64,000 bases of DNA from Akebia trifoliata (lineage: Eukaryota; Streptophyta; Magnoliopsida; Ranunculales; Lardizabalaceae), in assembly GCA_017979445.1 (NCBI GenBank), contig CM030718.1, positions 14,548,760 to 14,612,759 on the forward strand, written 5' to 3'. The position numbers were made by a program, and so were the translations under genes. Shown here piece after piece: positions 34,924 to 45,435 of this stretch (position 1 is its first letter; each line of letters starts with the position of its first letter). The notes beneath the pieces are model-generated. The model was not told the origin of the DNA, did no database searches, and saw only the letters and a program-made list of their open reading frames with translations.

Positions 34924-35339
34924 TGTCATGTGTCGGGCCTAGGCTACAGGGCCTTAATTGGGTTGCAATTGGGCTGCAAGGCCTTATCTGGGTGGCCCAT
35001 TACTTGTTGGGTATTATTATCTGTTAAGTTATTTATTTTTGCTTTAATTAAGTTTGTAGTTAGTGGCTGGTGGTTATTTTCTGTCATAGAGAATGTGCTG
35101 TTAGTAGTGGTCCAGTAAGTTGTTAGTGGCTAGTGGTTATTTTCTATCATAGATAATGTTGCTGTTAGTAGTGATCCAGTAAGTTGTTAGTGGCTGGTAG
35201 TTATTTTCTGAAGTTGTATTTAATCTGTTGTTATGAATGAAGAAGGGAGTTGAATTCTAGCAGAACTTGTAGAGGATTTTGGTTCCCTCGAAGCAACCAA
35301 TTGTTCTATCTTTCTTATATTATTGTTAAATTCATAACA
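34924..35339 (+). repeat. 5' LTR of element C (416 bp)
   Basis: It runs from TGTCATGTGTCGGGCC to ATTCATAACA. It matches 45425-45732 from position 35028 onward. It contains internal imperfect repeats of about 70 bp with GTTAGTGGCTGGTGGTTATT and GTTAGTAGTGGTCCAGTAAG (35052, 35118 and 35186). Confidence 0.85.
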
Positions 35340-35340
35340 G

Positions 35341-35351
35341 TGGTATCAGAG
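35341..35351 (+). other. Primer-binding site of element C
   Basis: TGGTATCAGAG one base after the LTR is the standard complement of the 3' end of initiator tRNA-Met used by many plant LTR elements. Confidence 0.85.
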
Positions 35352-35364
35352 TTAGGCGATCCAC

Positions 35365-36350
35365 ATGGCCGAAGGTGGAGCTGGTACACGTTATTCACAA
35401 CTTGTTGAATCTTTTGCTGGAATGAAACAAGCACAGGAGATCCATCAGAAAAACCAGGTGTCGTTGCAATAGTTGGTGGATAGATTGGCTTAGCAGCTTC
35501 AGGCAGTGGCTGGTAATGTTGAAGCTTTGGTATGCAGTAGTAGGAAGAGACCTGAGGTAGTGAAGACCCTCAAGGGTGGATCTATAGAGCAAATCAATTT
35601 TTTGCTTATCACCAAACTAACCCACAACATCGAGTATTATTGGCTTCCTTCCACATGGAAGGTAAGGCCTTAATATGGTTCAAAGATTTGGAAGCTTCAG
35701 GTGGAATCACTAGCTGGGAAGCATTTGTTAGGGGGCTACAATCACGGTTTGGTCTTACAGCTTATGAAGATCCAATGGAGGCCCTTACAAATTTGAAACA
35801 AACTACTACCGTGGAAGCTTATAAAATAGAATTTGAAGTCTTATCTAACCAATTAAGGGGTTTAGCTAAACCATATAAACTCAGCTGTTTCCTTAGTGGA
35901 CTTAGAGAAGACATCAGATTTATGGTACGTATCTTGAACCCACAAACTTTGAATATTGCTTTTGGGTTGGCTAAGATGCAGGAAGAAAATGTTTTGGCCT
36001 TAAGGAAGGTTGTCAAAAAGGGTGCTCCACCCCCAAGGCTGACATTTGGTTTTCCTTCTCCCGAGAAGAGGGCTATGGTTCCAATGCAATGCTTATCTCC
36101 TATTCAAATGAAGGAAAGGCGAGAGAAGGGTCTTTGCTACAATTGTGATGAGAAATAGGGACCGGGGCACAAATGCAAGGCAACTAAGTTATTCATTATG
36201 GAGTGCGAGGATTCTAGTGATGACGAGGAGCCCTTAACAGTAAGGGATAGCAAGGAGAAGGGAGACTATAGTTTGCGGAGTAAATAAGAAATTGTAGAGG
36301 TAGAGCCAAGCATTTCCATCCATGCTCTCTCGGGCTCTCTTAATCCAAGA
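35365..36350 (+). pseudogene. Element C gag
   Basis: An ATG at 35365 opens a frame (MAEGGAGTRYSQLVESFAGM) that meets two TAG codons at glutamine positions and a frame change near 35600. From about 35603 the gag domain is clear: FFAYHQT, VLLASFHMEGKALIWFKDLE, LQSRFG, AYEDPMEALTNLKQTTTVEA and LSCFLSGLREDIRFMV. The zinc knuckle CYNCDEK-stop-GPGHKC (36136-36180) has TAG in place of the usual tryptophan or similar residue. The domain upstream of FFAYHQT is shorter than usual, suggesting a deletion. Confidence 0.85.
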
Positions 36351-36800
36351 ACTATGAGATTAGTGGGCAAGGTGCAAGGGTGTGTAGTGGTGGTCCTTCT
36401 TGATACGGGAAGCACCCATAATTTTATGGATCCGGCTCGGCTCAAAATACATCCCACCCAAGGATTGATAGTGAAGGTAGCAAATGGAGCAGCTATGAGC
36501 AGTGCAGGAAAGTATACTGAGGTGAAACTCCACATGTAGGGTAATTTCTATACTACTAAATTTTATTTGCTTGCATTGGGGGGATGTGATATTGTTTTGG
36601 GAGTCCAATGGTTAAGAGCTCTAGAGCCAATTCTATGGGATTTCTCTAAACTTCAAATGAAATTTTCCTATATGGACACGAGTAGAACACTTCAAGGCAT
36701 TTCATCCACTGGTTTATCATTGATAGAAGGTGAAAATTTTGGAAGGGCATTAAAAAAATGCCATAAGGGCTTAGTTTTATAGCTTATAGAAACTGCTGAA
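36351..36800 (+). pseudogene. Element C aspartic protease
   Basis: VVVVLLDTGSTHNFMD (36381-36430) is a retropepsin active-site motif with intact D-T-G-S. GGCDIVLGVQWLRAL (36583-36622) is the conserved second part. Stops occur at about 36538 and 36780. The enzyme would cut the Gag-Pol polyprotein. Confidence 0.85.
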
Positions 36801-37845
36801 AATATTTTTTTTTCTACTGAACTTGACCCGGCATTGAGTGACCTTATTGACCAATACCAAACACTTTTTGAAGAACCCAAATGTTTACCTCCACCTAGAA
36901 TACATGACCACCATATCTTACTCCATAAAGACAAAAAATCAGTCTGTGTAGGTCCATATAGATACCCTTACTTCCAGAAAACAAAAATAGAAAAGTTGGT
37001 CAATGAAATGTTAAATAATGGTATAATCCGACCTAGTCAAAGCCCATTTTCCTCACCCGTCCTACTGGTAAGAAAGAAAGATGGCAGTTGGAGGCTTTGT
37101 GTTGATTATAGAGCTCTCAACAAAGAAACCATCAAAATGAAATTCCCCATACCAATTGTTGATAAATTATTAGATTAGCTACATAGTGCTACCATTTTCA
37201 GCAAATTAGACCTTAGGTCCGGCTACCATCAAATCCGAGTTCACCCCAATGATATCCAAAAGACCGCCTTTAGGACTCACGAGGGTCATTACGAGTTTTT
37301 GGTAATGCCATTCGAGCTTACCAATGCACCCACTTCTTTTCAAGGCCTAATGAATGACATTTTCAAGCCTCATCTACGTAAATTCATTTTGGTCTTTTTT
37401 GATGACATACTTGTCTATAGCAAAACCTTTTCAAAACAGTTGGTTCATTTACAAGCTATTTTAGACATTCTAAAACAGCATCAATTGTTTGCAAAAAAAT
37501 TTAAATGTAGTTTTGGATGTTCTGAAGTTAGCTACCTCGGCCACTAAATTTCCCATAAAGGAGTTAAGGTTGACCTTGCTAAAATTGATGCTATGCTTAG
37601 TTGGCCTTTTCCCATTAGTTTAAAGTCTTTTAGAGGGTTCTTAGGACTCACAGGCTACTATAGGAAATTTATCAAAGGATATGGCCTCATTGCAGCACCC
37701 TTAACCTCTTTCTTAAAAAAGAATTCCTTTTACTGGATTGAAACAGCCAAGGAAACCTTTGAAAAACTCAAAAACGCTGTTACTAACCCTCCGGTCTTAG
37801 CACTACCAGATTTTACTCATCCTTTTACTATTCAATGTGATGCTT
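36801..37845 (+). pseudogene. Element C reverse transcriptase and first part of RNase H
   Basis: RT motifs follow in order: [61 protein letters not shown] and the catalytic FFDDILVYS (DD at 37401-37406). The connection domain reads LRGFLGLTGYYRKFI with small changes and RNase H begins FTIQCDA. Stops at 37178 and 37545 break the frame. Coding sequence stops at 37845, where the CACTA element is inserted inside the codon after CDA. It resumes at 44590. Confidence 0.9.
37843..37845. other. CACTA target-site duplication, left copy (CTT)
   Basis: CTT precedes the CACTA end; the same triplet follows the other end at 44590-44592. A 3-bp duplication is the rule for CACTA (En/Spm) elements. Confidence 0.9.
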
Positions 37846-37859
37846 CACTACGTGAAAAT

Positions 37860-38115
37860 ACACAAAATTCGACGGCCCAAAACCGTCGAATTTTGTAACT
37901 ATTCGTTTGCCTCGACCGTCGAATTGAACCGTCGAATTATGCCTTGTCGAAAAAAAATTCGACGGTTAAAAACCATAGAATTTTATATAATTCGACGGCC
38001 TAAAACCGTCGAATTTTATAAATTAGACGACCCAAAACCGTCGAATTTTATAAATTAGACAGCCAAAAACCGTCGAATTTAGTAATTTGATGGCCTAAAC
38101 TGTCGAATTTGGAAT
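37860..38115. repeat. CACTA subterminal palindromic repeats
   Basis: Seven or eight units of about 33-35 bp centre on AATTCGACGG...CCGTCGAATT, with the two halves able to pair around a short CCCAAAA-type spacer. They start 15 bp inside the left end. CACTA elements carry subterminal motifs bound by their TNPA-type protein, so this is the likely role. I did not find the same array at the right end, where only a shorter palindrome (CGCTATAATAATAGCG, 44550-44565) is seen. Confidence 0.8.
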
Positions 38116-39102
38116 TTTTTTTAACAGAATGTTGTTGGCTTTAGTTCGTCGAATACTATATTTTCGACTATCAACTTAATTTAAAGACTAATGCAAACTC
38201 TTTTTTATGCATTTGTCTTCAACCCATACTTGCGAAAAAAATCACACATTCATATCTCATATTGACATTCACATCTCATCCACACCAATTTGCATTCAAG
38301 CATTCAATTCATAGTATCAAAGAATAATAAGATTTAAAAAAAAAAAAAAAATTACTTATATAAGTCAAAATTTTAATCTCACATATTGTAAGAATTCTTG
38401 AGATCATTTTCACATACATCAATGTAATGAAGTCTAAAAGCTAAAACAACCAAGTTCAATCATGTACAATGAGTGTTAATGGAGTAGCCTTTTTGGAGAT
38501 CGAAAAACACCCAAAGTTCATTGGTTCTAGTTGACCAACTCAAAGTTTTATGTTGTTTGACTCCATGAAGATGATCCCATAGAGCTGAAAAGGCTACTCC
38601 AGTATGGGAGACGGACACACTTACTATGCCTTAGTAACATCCAGCCACTATTGTCTGTTTCTAGCCTCAAAGGCACGTCCCGCTTCACCATGGGCTGAAG
38701 GACTTTAGACTTCTTTCTTGCCTTAGCAACAACCTTGGAGACTTCTTCTACATTCAAGCGTGCCAATACTCTTCATTGTTCTATACATCTGCATGAACAC
38801 CACACACACACAAAACGGTAAATGACTCTTCACATAAATCAAGATGGTATTTCTCTATAACTTTTAACCTAAACTTTCCTAAATAAACAATAGAAACAAA
38901 CAATTAACAAGAGAGAAACCCAAGAATACTGTTCTGTGTACACAACTGTTTTCCCCACACAAATACAAAACAACCATATAAATAATAAAACCAAAACGCC
39001 AAACATCATTGTTTGCAAACCATGTTAGGAACTAAAATAACACTATTATTCCATTGAACAAAAAGAAAATGTATACTTCAAAGAATAGAAAACTATACAA
39101 AC
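38116..39102. other. CACTA interior, unassigned
   Basis: Mostly non-coding. A minus-strand ORF at 38548-38766 (lysine-rich VVAKARKKSKVLQPM, then RDVPLRLETDNSGWMLLRHS) has no family I recognise. It could be part of a captured exon or chance. A CA-rich stretch lies at 38795-38812. Confidence 0.35.
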
Positions 39103-39258
39103 CTGAACTGGGGATGCTGCTATTAGAAGTCCAGCCACACCACCACCTAGAACACGACCATCCGGGCCAGCTAGGGATACACTCAGTAGACCATCATCAC
39201 GATGACGAAACCTTAAAATCATTTTAGTACGCTGACCATCATCTTCTAATTGTTGTAC
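39103..39258 (-). pseudogene. Captured exon of an AHL (AT-hook, PPC/DUF296) gene
   Basis: A 156-bp open exon on the minus strand is bounded by AG before it (AATACAG) and GT after it (GTTTGTATAG). It encodes 52 residues with LLSVSLAGPDGRVLGGGVAG and LLIAASPVQ. That is the conserved core of the PPC domain of AT-hook motif nuclear-localized proteins, which bind AT-rich DNA and regulate transcription. The AT-hooks and remaining exons are not seen nearby. It is out of context beside kinesin exons, so it was captured as a fragment. Confidence 0.72.
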
Positions 39259-39535
39259 CTGTATTAAATCAAAGCACCAACCATAATCATACTCGTTATC
39301 TTCACCTTAATCATAAATCTCGATCAAGAATCCACTAGAACACACAGGTCAGATACTTAAATCATTCAACTATGTCACCTCTTAGCTCATAAATCTCCAT
39401 AATGGGACCCATAGAATACTTGGTCCCCAGCCCTATGGATGTGTTGCATGTACAACAGAAGCAAGTTTTGTACCCAAGAGAACAAATCATGGAACATTAA
39501 ATATTTAAATTAGACCAAGCATATAATTAAATTAC

Positions 39536-40019
39536 CCTGCAGTTGCCAAGGATTTGTTAATATTTGCAGCTTCTTTCAAGCGTTCTCCTTCTGCACCAGA
39601 GCTTTTCTGCCTAATTATGTGATCATAGTTAGCATCTGAACAAGCATAGAACAATAAATCTTGCCAATCATTAAATTCAAAATTTACCTCTGAACCCGCA
39701 AGATCTACTAAATTTAACCTTCCAAACCTAAGGTGGGTCATAGAATCTATTTCCCATCGGCTCTCAATGATGTAGGTGAAGACACTGTGAGACTGACTGC
39801 TCTCACTATTCATGTTAGTAGCTGCAATTTTTCTGTTCATTGCACCTTGGAATGGATATAATATTAAAAACAAATTATGCTTCAATAATTCATAACAAAA
39901 TCAATAGATTTCACCACTAAATGCACCTTTAACAGAAGTTCGACAACATCCTTGACCGTGTTCACTTTGTATTCTGTAAGGTTTTCAACATAAACACCCT
40001 TCCTCATGTCTTCTCTAAG
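39536..40019 (-). pseudogene. Captured kinesin-12 motor-domain exons (three)
   Basis: In minus-strand order: exon 40019-39927 (31 codons, LREDMRKGVYVENLTEYKV), exon 39845-39688 (NRKIAATNMNSESSQSHSVF, then LNLVDLAGSE) and exon 39610-39536 (QKSSGAEGERLKEAANINKS). These hold switch I (SSQSHS; usually SSRSHS) and switch II (DLAGSE) of the kinesin motor; wording fits the plant kinesin-12/PAKRP group. Introns of 81 and 77 bp keep GT and AG ends. Joining the last two exons leaves the frame two bases short at the GSE-R boundary, and the first junction also seems a base short. The P-loop exon is missing. Confidence 0.87.
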
Positions 40020-40187
40020 CTATACAACACGGGTAATCAAGTTAAAATTATAACATGGAAATCCAGATAGAACCAACACATCTCAAAGAGAACAATTAAA
40101 TTACTTGAAGATTAGTTGATGAAGGCTCCAGGAACAATTAAGTGGCAGTCTATCATGATTAGAGACAAAGATTGGTAATGATTTCTC

Positions 40188-40351
40188 TAAGTCCTCCATT
40201 AGAGACCACAGCAAACTACCATTACCCTTCACCACCACCTCCACCACCCAAGAAACATCCTCCTCCTCCATCTCCTCCCTACCATTACAAATCACCATCA
40301 TCACCTGTCCACAAGCCACCACCACATTCCCGATGGTTCAATAGCCAATGA
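40188..40351 (+). pseudogene. Captured extensin fragment
   Basis: On the plus strand a proline-rich frame reads ETTANYHYPSPPPPPPKKH, then PSPPYHYKSPSSPVHKPPP, ending at a TGA at 40349. SPPPP, YHYKSP and VHKPPP are typical of extensins, cell-wall hydroxyproline-rich glycoproteins. The ANYHY lead matches the start of the mature protein; the signal peptide is absent. It lies opposite in orientation to the neighbouring captured exons. Confidence 0.75.
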
Positions 40352-41148
40352 GAATGGTCATGAATCTTGTAAGTTATAGAAGTGAAGACTTCATCAATCC
40401 ATAATATTATTTCTAACTAACCCCTCGATATTTATCATCATGCCCTACCATAGTCTTTACTTGTTGCATCTTTGAATTTTTAATAGTAAGCAAAGAAACA
40501 AAGAAAGAGCAAATTTGATAATAGAGATGAAGAGCCATTCTAAAACTGGAATGCAAGGGACCAGGAAACACTATGATGGGATTGGAAACCACCACTTGTT
40601 GGCCCCACCATAGGATGTTTATGATCATCTCATCTGCTCTAAAAGATAAGGCACATTGCACGAGTTTATTATAGAATTACATTAAATTAGTACTAGAAGC
40701 AGAGACATACTACAATGAACTAAATCAGAGTTGAATTGCATTTATTTGGTCTTGATGATTTATAAATACTTGGCCCTAAATGAATCAGAATGATCATTAC
40801 AAGGATAAGTTACTTGAAAGCTGAGCAGCAAGGTTCATTACTAAACCATATCAATCAAGTATGAGTTTGCAAACCACAATAAGATGTCTAGAATCCACTA
40901 GTGTCTTTGTGCTATAAATCTAGTGCAAATAAAAGAACCCAACTCTACATCCTGCTAAAATTTCAAAACTTGAAGACTTTAGAACATCTTGGATGATGAC
41001 ATGAACTTCGCAAACCAAAAATGAAATACCAAGAGAATAATTACGAAGTTACAACTCCACGGTAAGGCTCAGTGCATGCTAAAATGCGTAGAAGGGAAAA
41101 GATTTAAAATAAATAAAAAAGAAAAAGGTGCCCATAATAAATACATAC
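40352..41148. other. CACTA interior between captured fragments
   Basis: No recognisable coding exon. A minus-strand ORF at 40413-40661 has no known domain. The stretch may hold introns or untranslated parts of the captured genes. Confidence 0.35.
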
Positions 41149-41656
41149 AGATTTGGACACAAATCCAATAGATCCAGGCCTGTAAAGCTTGCACTGGATT
41201 ATATTATCAATTGTTCCAGCAGTGTCACCAATCTTAAAGGCTCCAGTTTGAATGCCTCCAACAGTAGCAAGGCCAATAACAACCTGAAAATACCATCATT
41301 ATTAGATACAGAACAAAACTAGACAGAAATTAATACATCCTCAAGACCAAGTCCTCTAATGTTGACAATGTGATCCATATAATCACATACAGCTTGGCAT
41401 TCATTTCTATGAATCGATAAGATTTGATAACTATAATGGAAATTGGAAACACGTGATTGACATTGAGCCCAAAAAAAACAAAAAAAAGATCCCACATGAC
41501 CCATCCAGTGGTTTTGCACGATTGTCTCCGACCTTATTATTTGCCTTTGCATATGCAATCAACTGCTTGGTATCTGACTCTGGAACACCTTCAGCTATAA
41601 TAACTACAACTCTAATGGTTGGCTGTTTCAAAGCAGCCATGGACGAGGCAGCGGCA
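41149..41656 (-). pseudogene. Captured ATP-citrate lyase beta (ACLB) exons (two)
   Basis: The first exon, 41656-41533 (124 nt), encodes SSMAALKQPTIRVVVIIAEG, then VPESDTKQLIAYAKANNK. The second, 41283-41149 (135 nt), encodes [19 protein letters not shown], then [18 protein letters not shown]. This matches the plant ATP-citrate synthase beta chain, which makes cytosolic acetyl-CoA from citrate. The 249-bp intron has GT (GTCGGAG) and AG (TTTTCAG) ends, and the exons join in frame. A donor GTATGTAT follows the second exon. Upstream and downstream exons of the gene were not found, so this is a fragment. Confidence 0.88.
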
Positions 41657-44571
41657 CTGAAAATATATCAAATGAAATCACTTAGTATACAATGGAGACC
41701 TTTTTCAGTCCAACGTACTATTATGAAAACCATTCTGTTCCATTGTGATTGAGAGACGTTTTCAACCACCATCTACTCATATCCAGCTTAGTACTAAGAT
41801 AAAATGTTGTTGAATTTTAGTATCCACATCAAATTAGTTGTTGTTGTACCTGTTGTAGTTGAGTTTTGGTAACCATCTAATTGTTGTTGCATTCTGGATG
41901 GTCTATTACAACCCGTAATTTCAGATACTATGCCACATAGCTAACTTAACAAATGTTAAGCGCTGCAGTCTTCATCTAACAACAAAGTAACTAAATTACA
42001 AAGTCAAATTACATGTGCAGTTCATAGCTTACATATTAGAGACACCAAATTACAAAAGAGATAACTACTTACGCCTTTATGGTCACCTTTCGTAGAGGGG
42101 AGCAGCCGACAAACCTCTCTCTACATCACCCCAAAAACTGAAGTAAAAATCACATGATGCATACAATTAAAAGTAACAGTTAGAACACACCCGAGTTAAA
42201 ATGGAGAAAAAATTAAATATAAAAGTGGTAGTTTTCAATAACAGGGCAAGGATGCTTGATTCAATTTAAAGAACCATAGTCAAGGAACTTAAAATCAAGT
42301 TGAAGGCAGAAATCTTGACATCCAACAACATTTAATTTTGCTCAAGTAACCCATGAAGAGAAAAATCTAGAAAAAATTGATGATCTGATAATCTAGTAAA
42401 AAACCCTCAGCTTTGAGGTTCCATCATCTCAAATGGACAAAACCTCATTGGTTTCCATTCCCTTCAAGCGTCAGATTAAAATAACTGAAAAAAGATGTTG
42501 GACTTCTAAAGCCCTTAAAAATTAAGGATAACCATTGGTTTCAATTCTCAAATGAGTACTTAATCTAATTTGATATTTAAACCAATACTAAAGCTATGGT
42601 ATCCAGAATTTCCTACATTCAAAATTTTCTATCTAAATGTTGATCACCACTCAGACAATGCGTAACAGTGTGAATCGGTTAAAATTGATGTTATTTTCCT
42701 TAAGCAAGATCGGATGCCATAGGGAAGTAGAGTACTAGAGCAACACAATTTTAACAACTTAAAAAAAATATATTTATGTTTCACTACTAAATTAGTTTGA
42801 GTGGTGATCAACAGATGGCACTTAGAGACTATGCTCACTACAGGGATAGGGAACAAGAATAATAAGAATAATAATAAGATGATAGTTGATGCAAATGACA
42901 TTCTCTTCCTCAGTATGATTAAGAAGAACAAGTGGACCACATGACCTAACTGCAACCAGTCTGTGGAGCTCATTTCTGGTTGCTCAATGGTTACATGCAG
43001 GTAATTAATTACTTAATCAATTTCCTTCTTCCTAACAGTACTACATACATACTATTTATGTATCTCCGATCGACTTTGATGCCAAGACTACGCATATATA
43101 ATAATGATTTGAGTAATTAGCAGGCTAGCCTTACTAATTTAGATAGAAAACTTTGAATGTACTTAATCTAATGATGTTGGACTTCTAATACCCAACTTAG
43201 TTACTAAAATGCAAGTTGTTGGAACAGAGTACCCACGCAGCAGAACAATAACAGAGTACTATAGGTATATCCACATTATTAATAACAATGGCAGCAGTAA
43301 AGGAGAAAAGGGGAAGATAATCAACCACACAAGAACTTCAATTGTGCACTGCTAAGGCTAGTCCTTGTGCTTCATGAACAACATAAAATGCAAGTTTACG
43401 GCAGAATATTTTGATAAATAGTAACAGTCAGCCTAAATATCTTTTTAGAAATATGTTAAAAACATTAATAAAATTTACGAAACAAAAATTTTAATTTTTT
43501 GTCGAAATTTCTTGTAAATTAAACATAATAATTCATTGCTAGATGTGAAGTTTTAAAGTGAACCACTTTCAATACATATATACCAAGTTTCCATTATCTT
43601 GATCTGGATCCGATCGAGCTCATGGCTTCATGATATTTTGACCTCCCAAACTATTGATGATTTTCAAGTTAAAAAAGAAAAGAAACACCTTAAACAAATT
43701 GTAATGTTTCTGCAGCAATAATTGAAAGAATTAAACATAAACTCACTTAAACAAAGAATAGAAATGAATCGAATCAGATATTAAAAATCTCAAAAATTGT
43801 TTCTTAAACATTAAAACCTAACCTCAGCAATATTGTTTATTCATCTTAAACATTAAAACCTAACCTCAGCAATATTTTTTTATTCATCGAAGATCAAGAA
43901 GAGAAGATTTTTTCTCAATTTCAAAGAAGTTAACTTTAGCAATGTTGTTCATCTATAGAAGATCAAGAAACACTTTTACAATTCCCTTAAGTAAAATTAG
44001 TTTAACATGTTCAAATTACACAGTCGAACAAAACAGGGATGGAAATACATTATTTGGAAACAAACTAATAAATTTTTTTAGGGCTTTTAGGGTTCTTGAG
44101 AGAGATGGACTTACAGATGAGATCTGGAGTGGTTTTGATCGGTGGCACTGATGATTGAGCTTCAATTCGTAAGGTTTTTTTACTTGAGCTCGTTCGGTAC
44201 TTTCGATCCATCCGAAATGGAAGATTGAGGGACGTGAGTGAGAGTGAGAGATCGTTCGGCACTTACGATCGTTCGGTGTTCTCGAAATTATCTGTGAGTG
44301 TGAGTGAGTTTGATCGAACCAAATCAAGAGGGAAAGTTAGCTGTAAGTGAGAGTGAGTTTCTTCTCCAACTGTTTTCGATCTGATTTTCTTCTGAAATGG
44401 CTGAGAAGAAGGAAGGCTGTTAAAGACGTTAATGATTTTTTCGTTAAAAGAAATTTTCGGTGTTTAGTTGGGCCAAGCCTATCGAAATTTGTTCATGGGC
44501 TTAATTGGACCGGTAAAAATAGACGTTGGTCTTGGGTTGCCGAGTTTAACGCTATAATAATAGCGAATTTT
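41657..44571. other. CACTA interior, right part
   Basis: Largely non-coding and AT-rich. A short minus-strand stretch near 42069-42128 (ERGLSAAPLYER, then GCGTAAGT) could be another small captured exon but I cannot name it. Direct repeats occur at 43793-43890 (CATTAAAACCTAACCTCAGC twice). Short repeats with GATCGTTCGG lie at 44240-44275. No transposase motif seen. Confidence 0.4.
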
Positions 44572-44589
44572 AAGTTTTTTGAGGTAGTG

Positions 44590-44592
44590 CTT
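44590..44592. other. CACTA target-site duplication, right copy (CTT)
   Basis: CTT follows the terminal GTAGTG and equals 37843-37845. Confidence 0.9.
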
Positions 44593-45435
44593 GTGGGTAT
44601 GGTGTTGGAGCTGTTTTATTGCAACAGGGAAGGCCAACTGCTTTTATGAGTAAAGCAATTAGTGGGAAGGCTTTACAAATGTCAACTTAAGAGAAAGAAT
44701 TGATGGCCTTGGTACTTATTATAAAGAAATGGAGATCTTACTTATTGGGGCAGAAATTCAAGGTGCAAACAGATTAGCAAAGCCTAAAATATTTGATGGA
44801 ACAGAAGGTTAGAACACCTCTTCAACAAAAATGGATCACCAAGTTGTTAGGCTTTGATTTCTCAGTGGAGTACAAACAAGGGAAAGACAACCGGGTGGCT
44901 GATGCACTATCTAGAAAGGTGGATTCTAAAAAAGGAGAGTTGGCAGCCCTTATGGTTCCAACAACTACTTGGTTGGACACTCTCAAGGCTTCTTATGGAA
45001 AAGATTCTGAGTTGCATAAGCTATTGCAGAAAGTGGAGCAAGGGATATTGGATCCTAACAAATATAAAGTATTGGAAGGGTTGCTTTACTACAAAGGCAG
45101 ACTATATATTAGCAATTCACCTGAGCTGAAATTGCAGATTATACAGGCCTTACATAGCAGTCCAGGGGGTGGCCATGTAGGGTACCATAAAACTATCCAC
45201 AGAATTCGTTCTGAATTTCATTGGGTTGGCATGAAGGGTGACATCTGAAACTTAATCCAAGATTGTGATGTGTGTCAAAAAAATAAATCAGAAAACATAC
45301 TTCCAACATGACTCCTTCAACCCTTACCAATTCTTATTAAAATTTGGATTGACATTTTTCTTGATTTTGTTGAAGGGTTGCCTATTTCGGGAGGGTACTC
45401 AGTGATTATGGTGGTGGTTGACAGGTTATTTATTT
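44590..45435 (+). pseudogene. Element C RNase H (rest) and integrase N-terminal part
   Basis: Directly after the CACTA end the pol frame resumes: GYGVGAVLLQQGRPTAFMSK, then TEKELMAL-like (stop, EKELMAL) and LGFDFSVEYKQGKDNRVADA. The integrase zinc finger reads HVGYHKTIHRI and CDVCQKNK, and the core begins [16 protein letters not shown] and VIMVVVDRL. The frame then runs straight into LTR sequence at about 45425. The second and third catalytic acidic residues of integrase and any chromodomain are missing. Stops at about 44690, 44776, 45246 and 45309. Confidence 0.9.

Larger units (their letters stand above)
37846..44589. mobile_element. Gene-capturing CACTA transposon (Pack-CACTA), 6,744 bp
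   Basis: The ends are CACTACGTGAAAATA on the left and, as reverse complement of the right end, CACTACCTCAAAAAA. CTT flanks both sides. The left subterminal region has palindromic repeats. Inside, no transposase could be recognised. Instead the element carries fragments of at least four unrelated plant genes: AHL/PPC exon, three kinesin-12 exons, an extensin piece and two ATP-citrate lyase beta exons. It disrupts RNase H of element C at a precise point. It must be non-autonomous unless transposase sequence went unrecognised. Confidence 0.88.

Noticed and set aside
42644..42973. A 109-codon hydrophobic minus-strand ORF in the CACTA interior
   Set aside because: Leucine/phenylalanine-rich from AT-rich repeats (AATAATAAG); no exon signals or known family.
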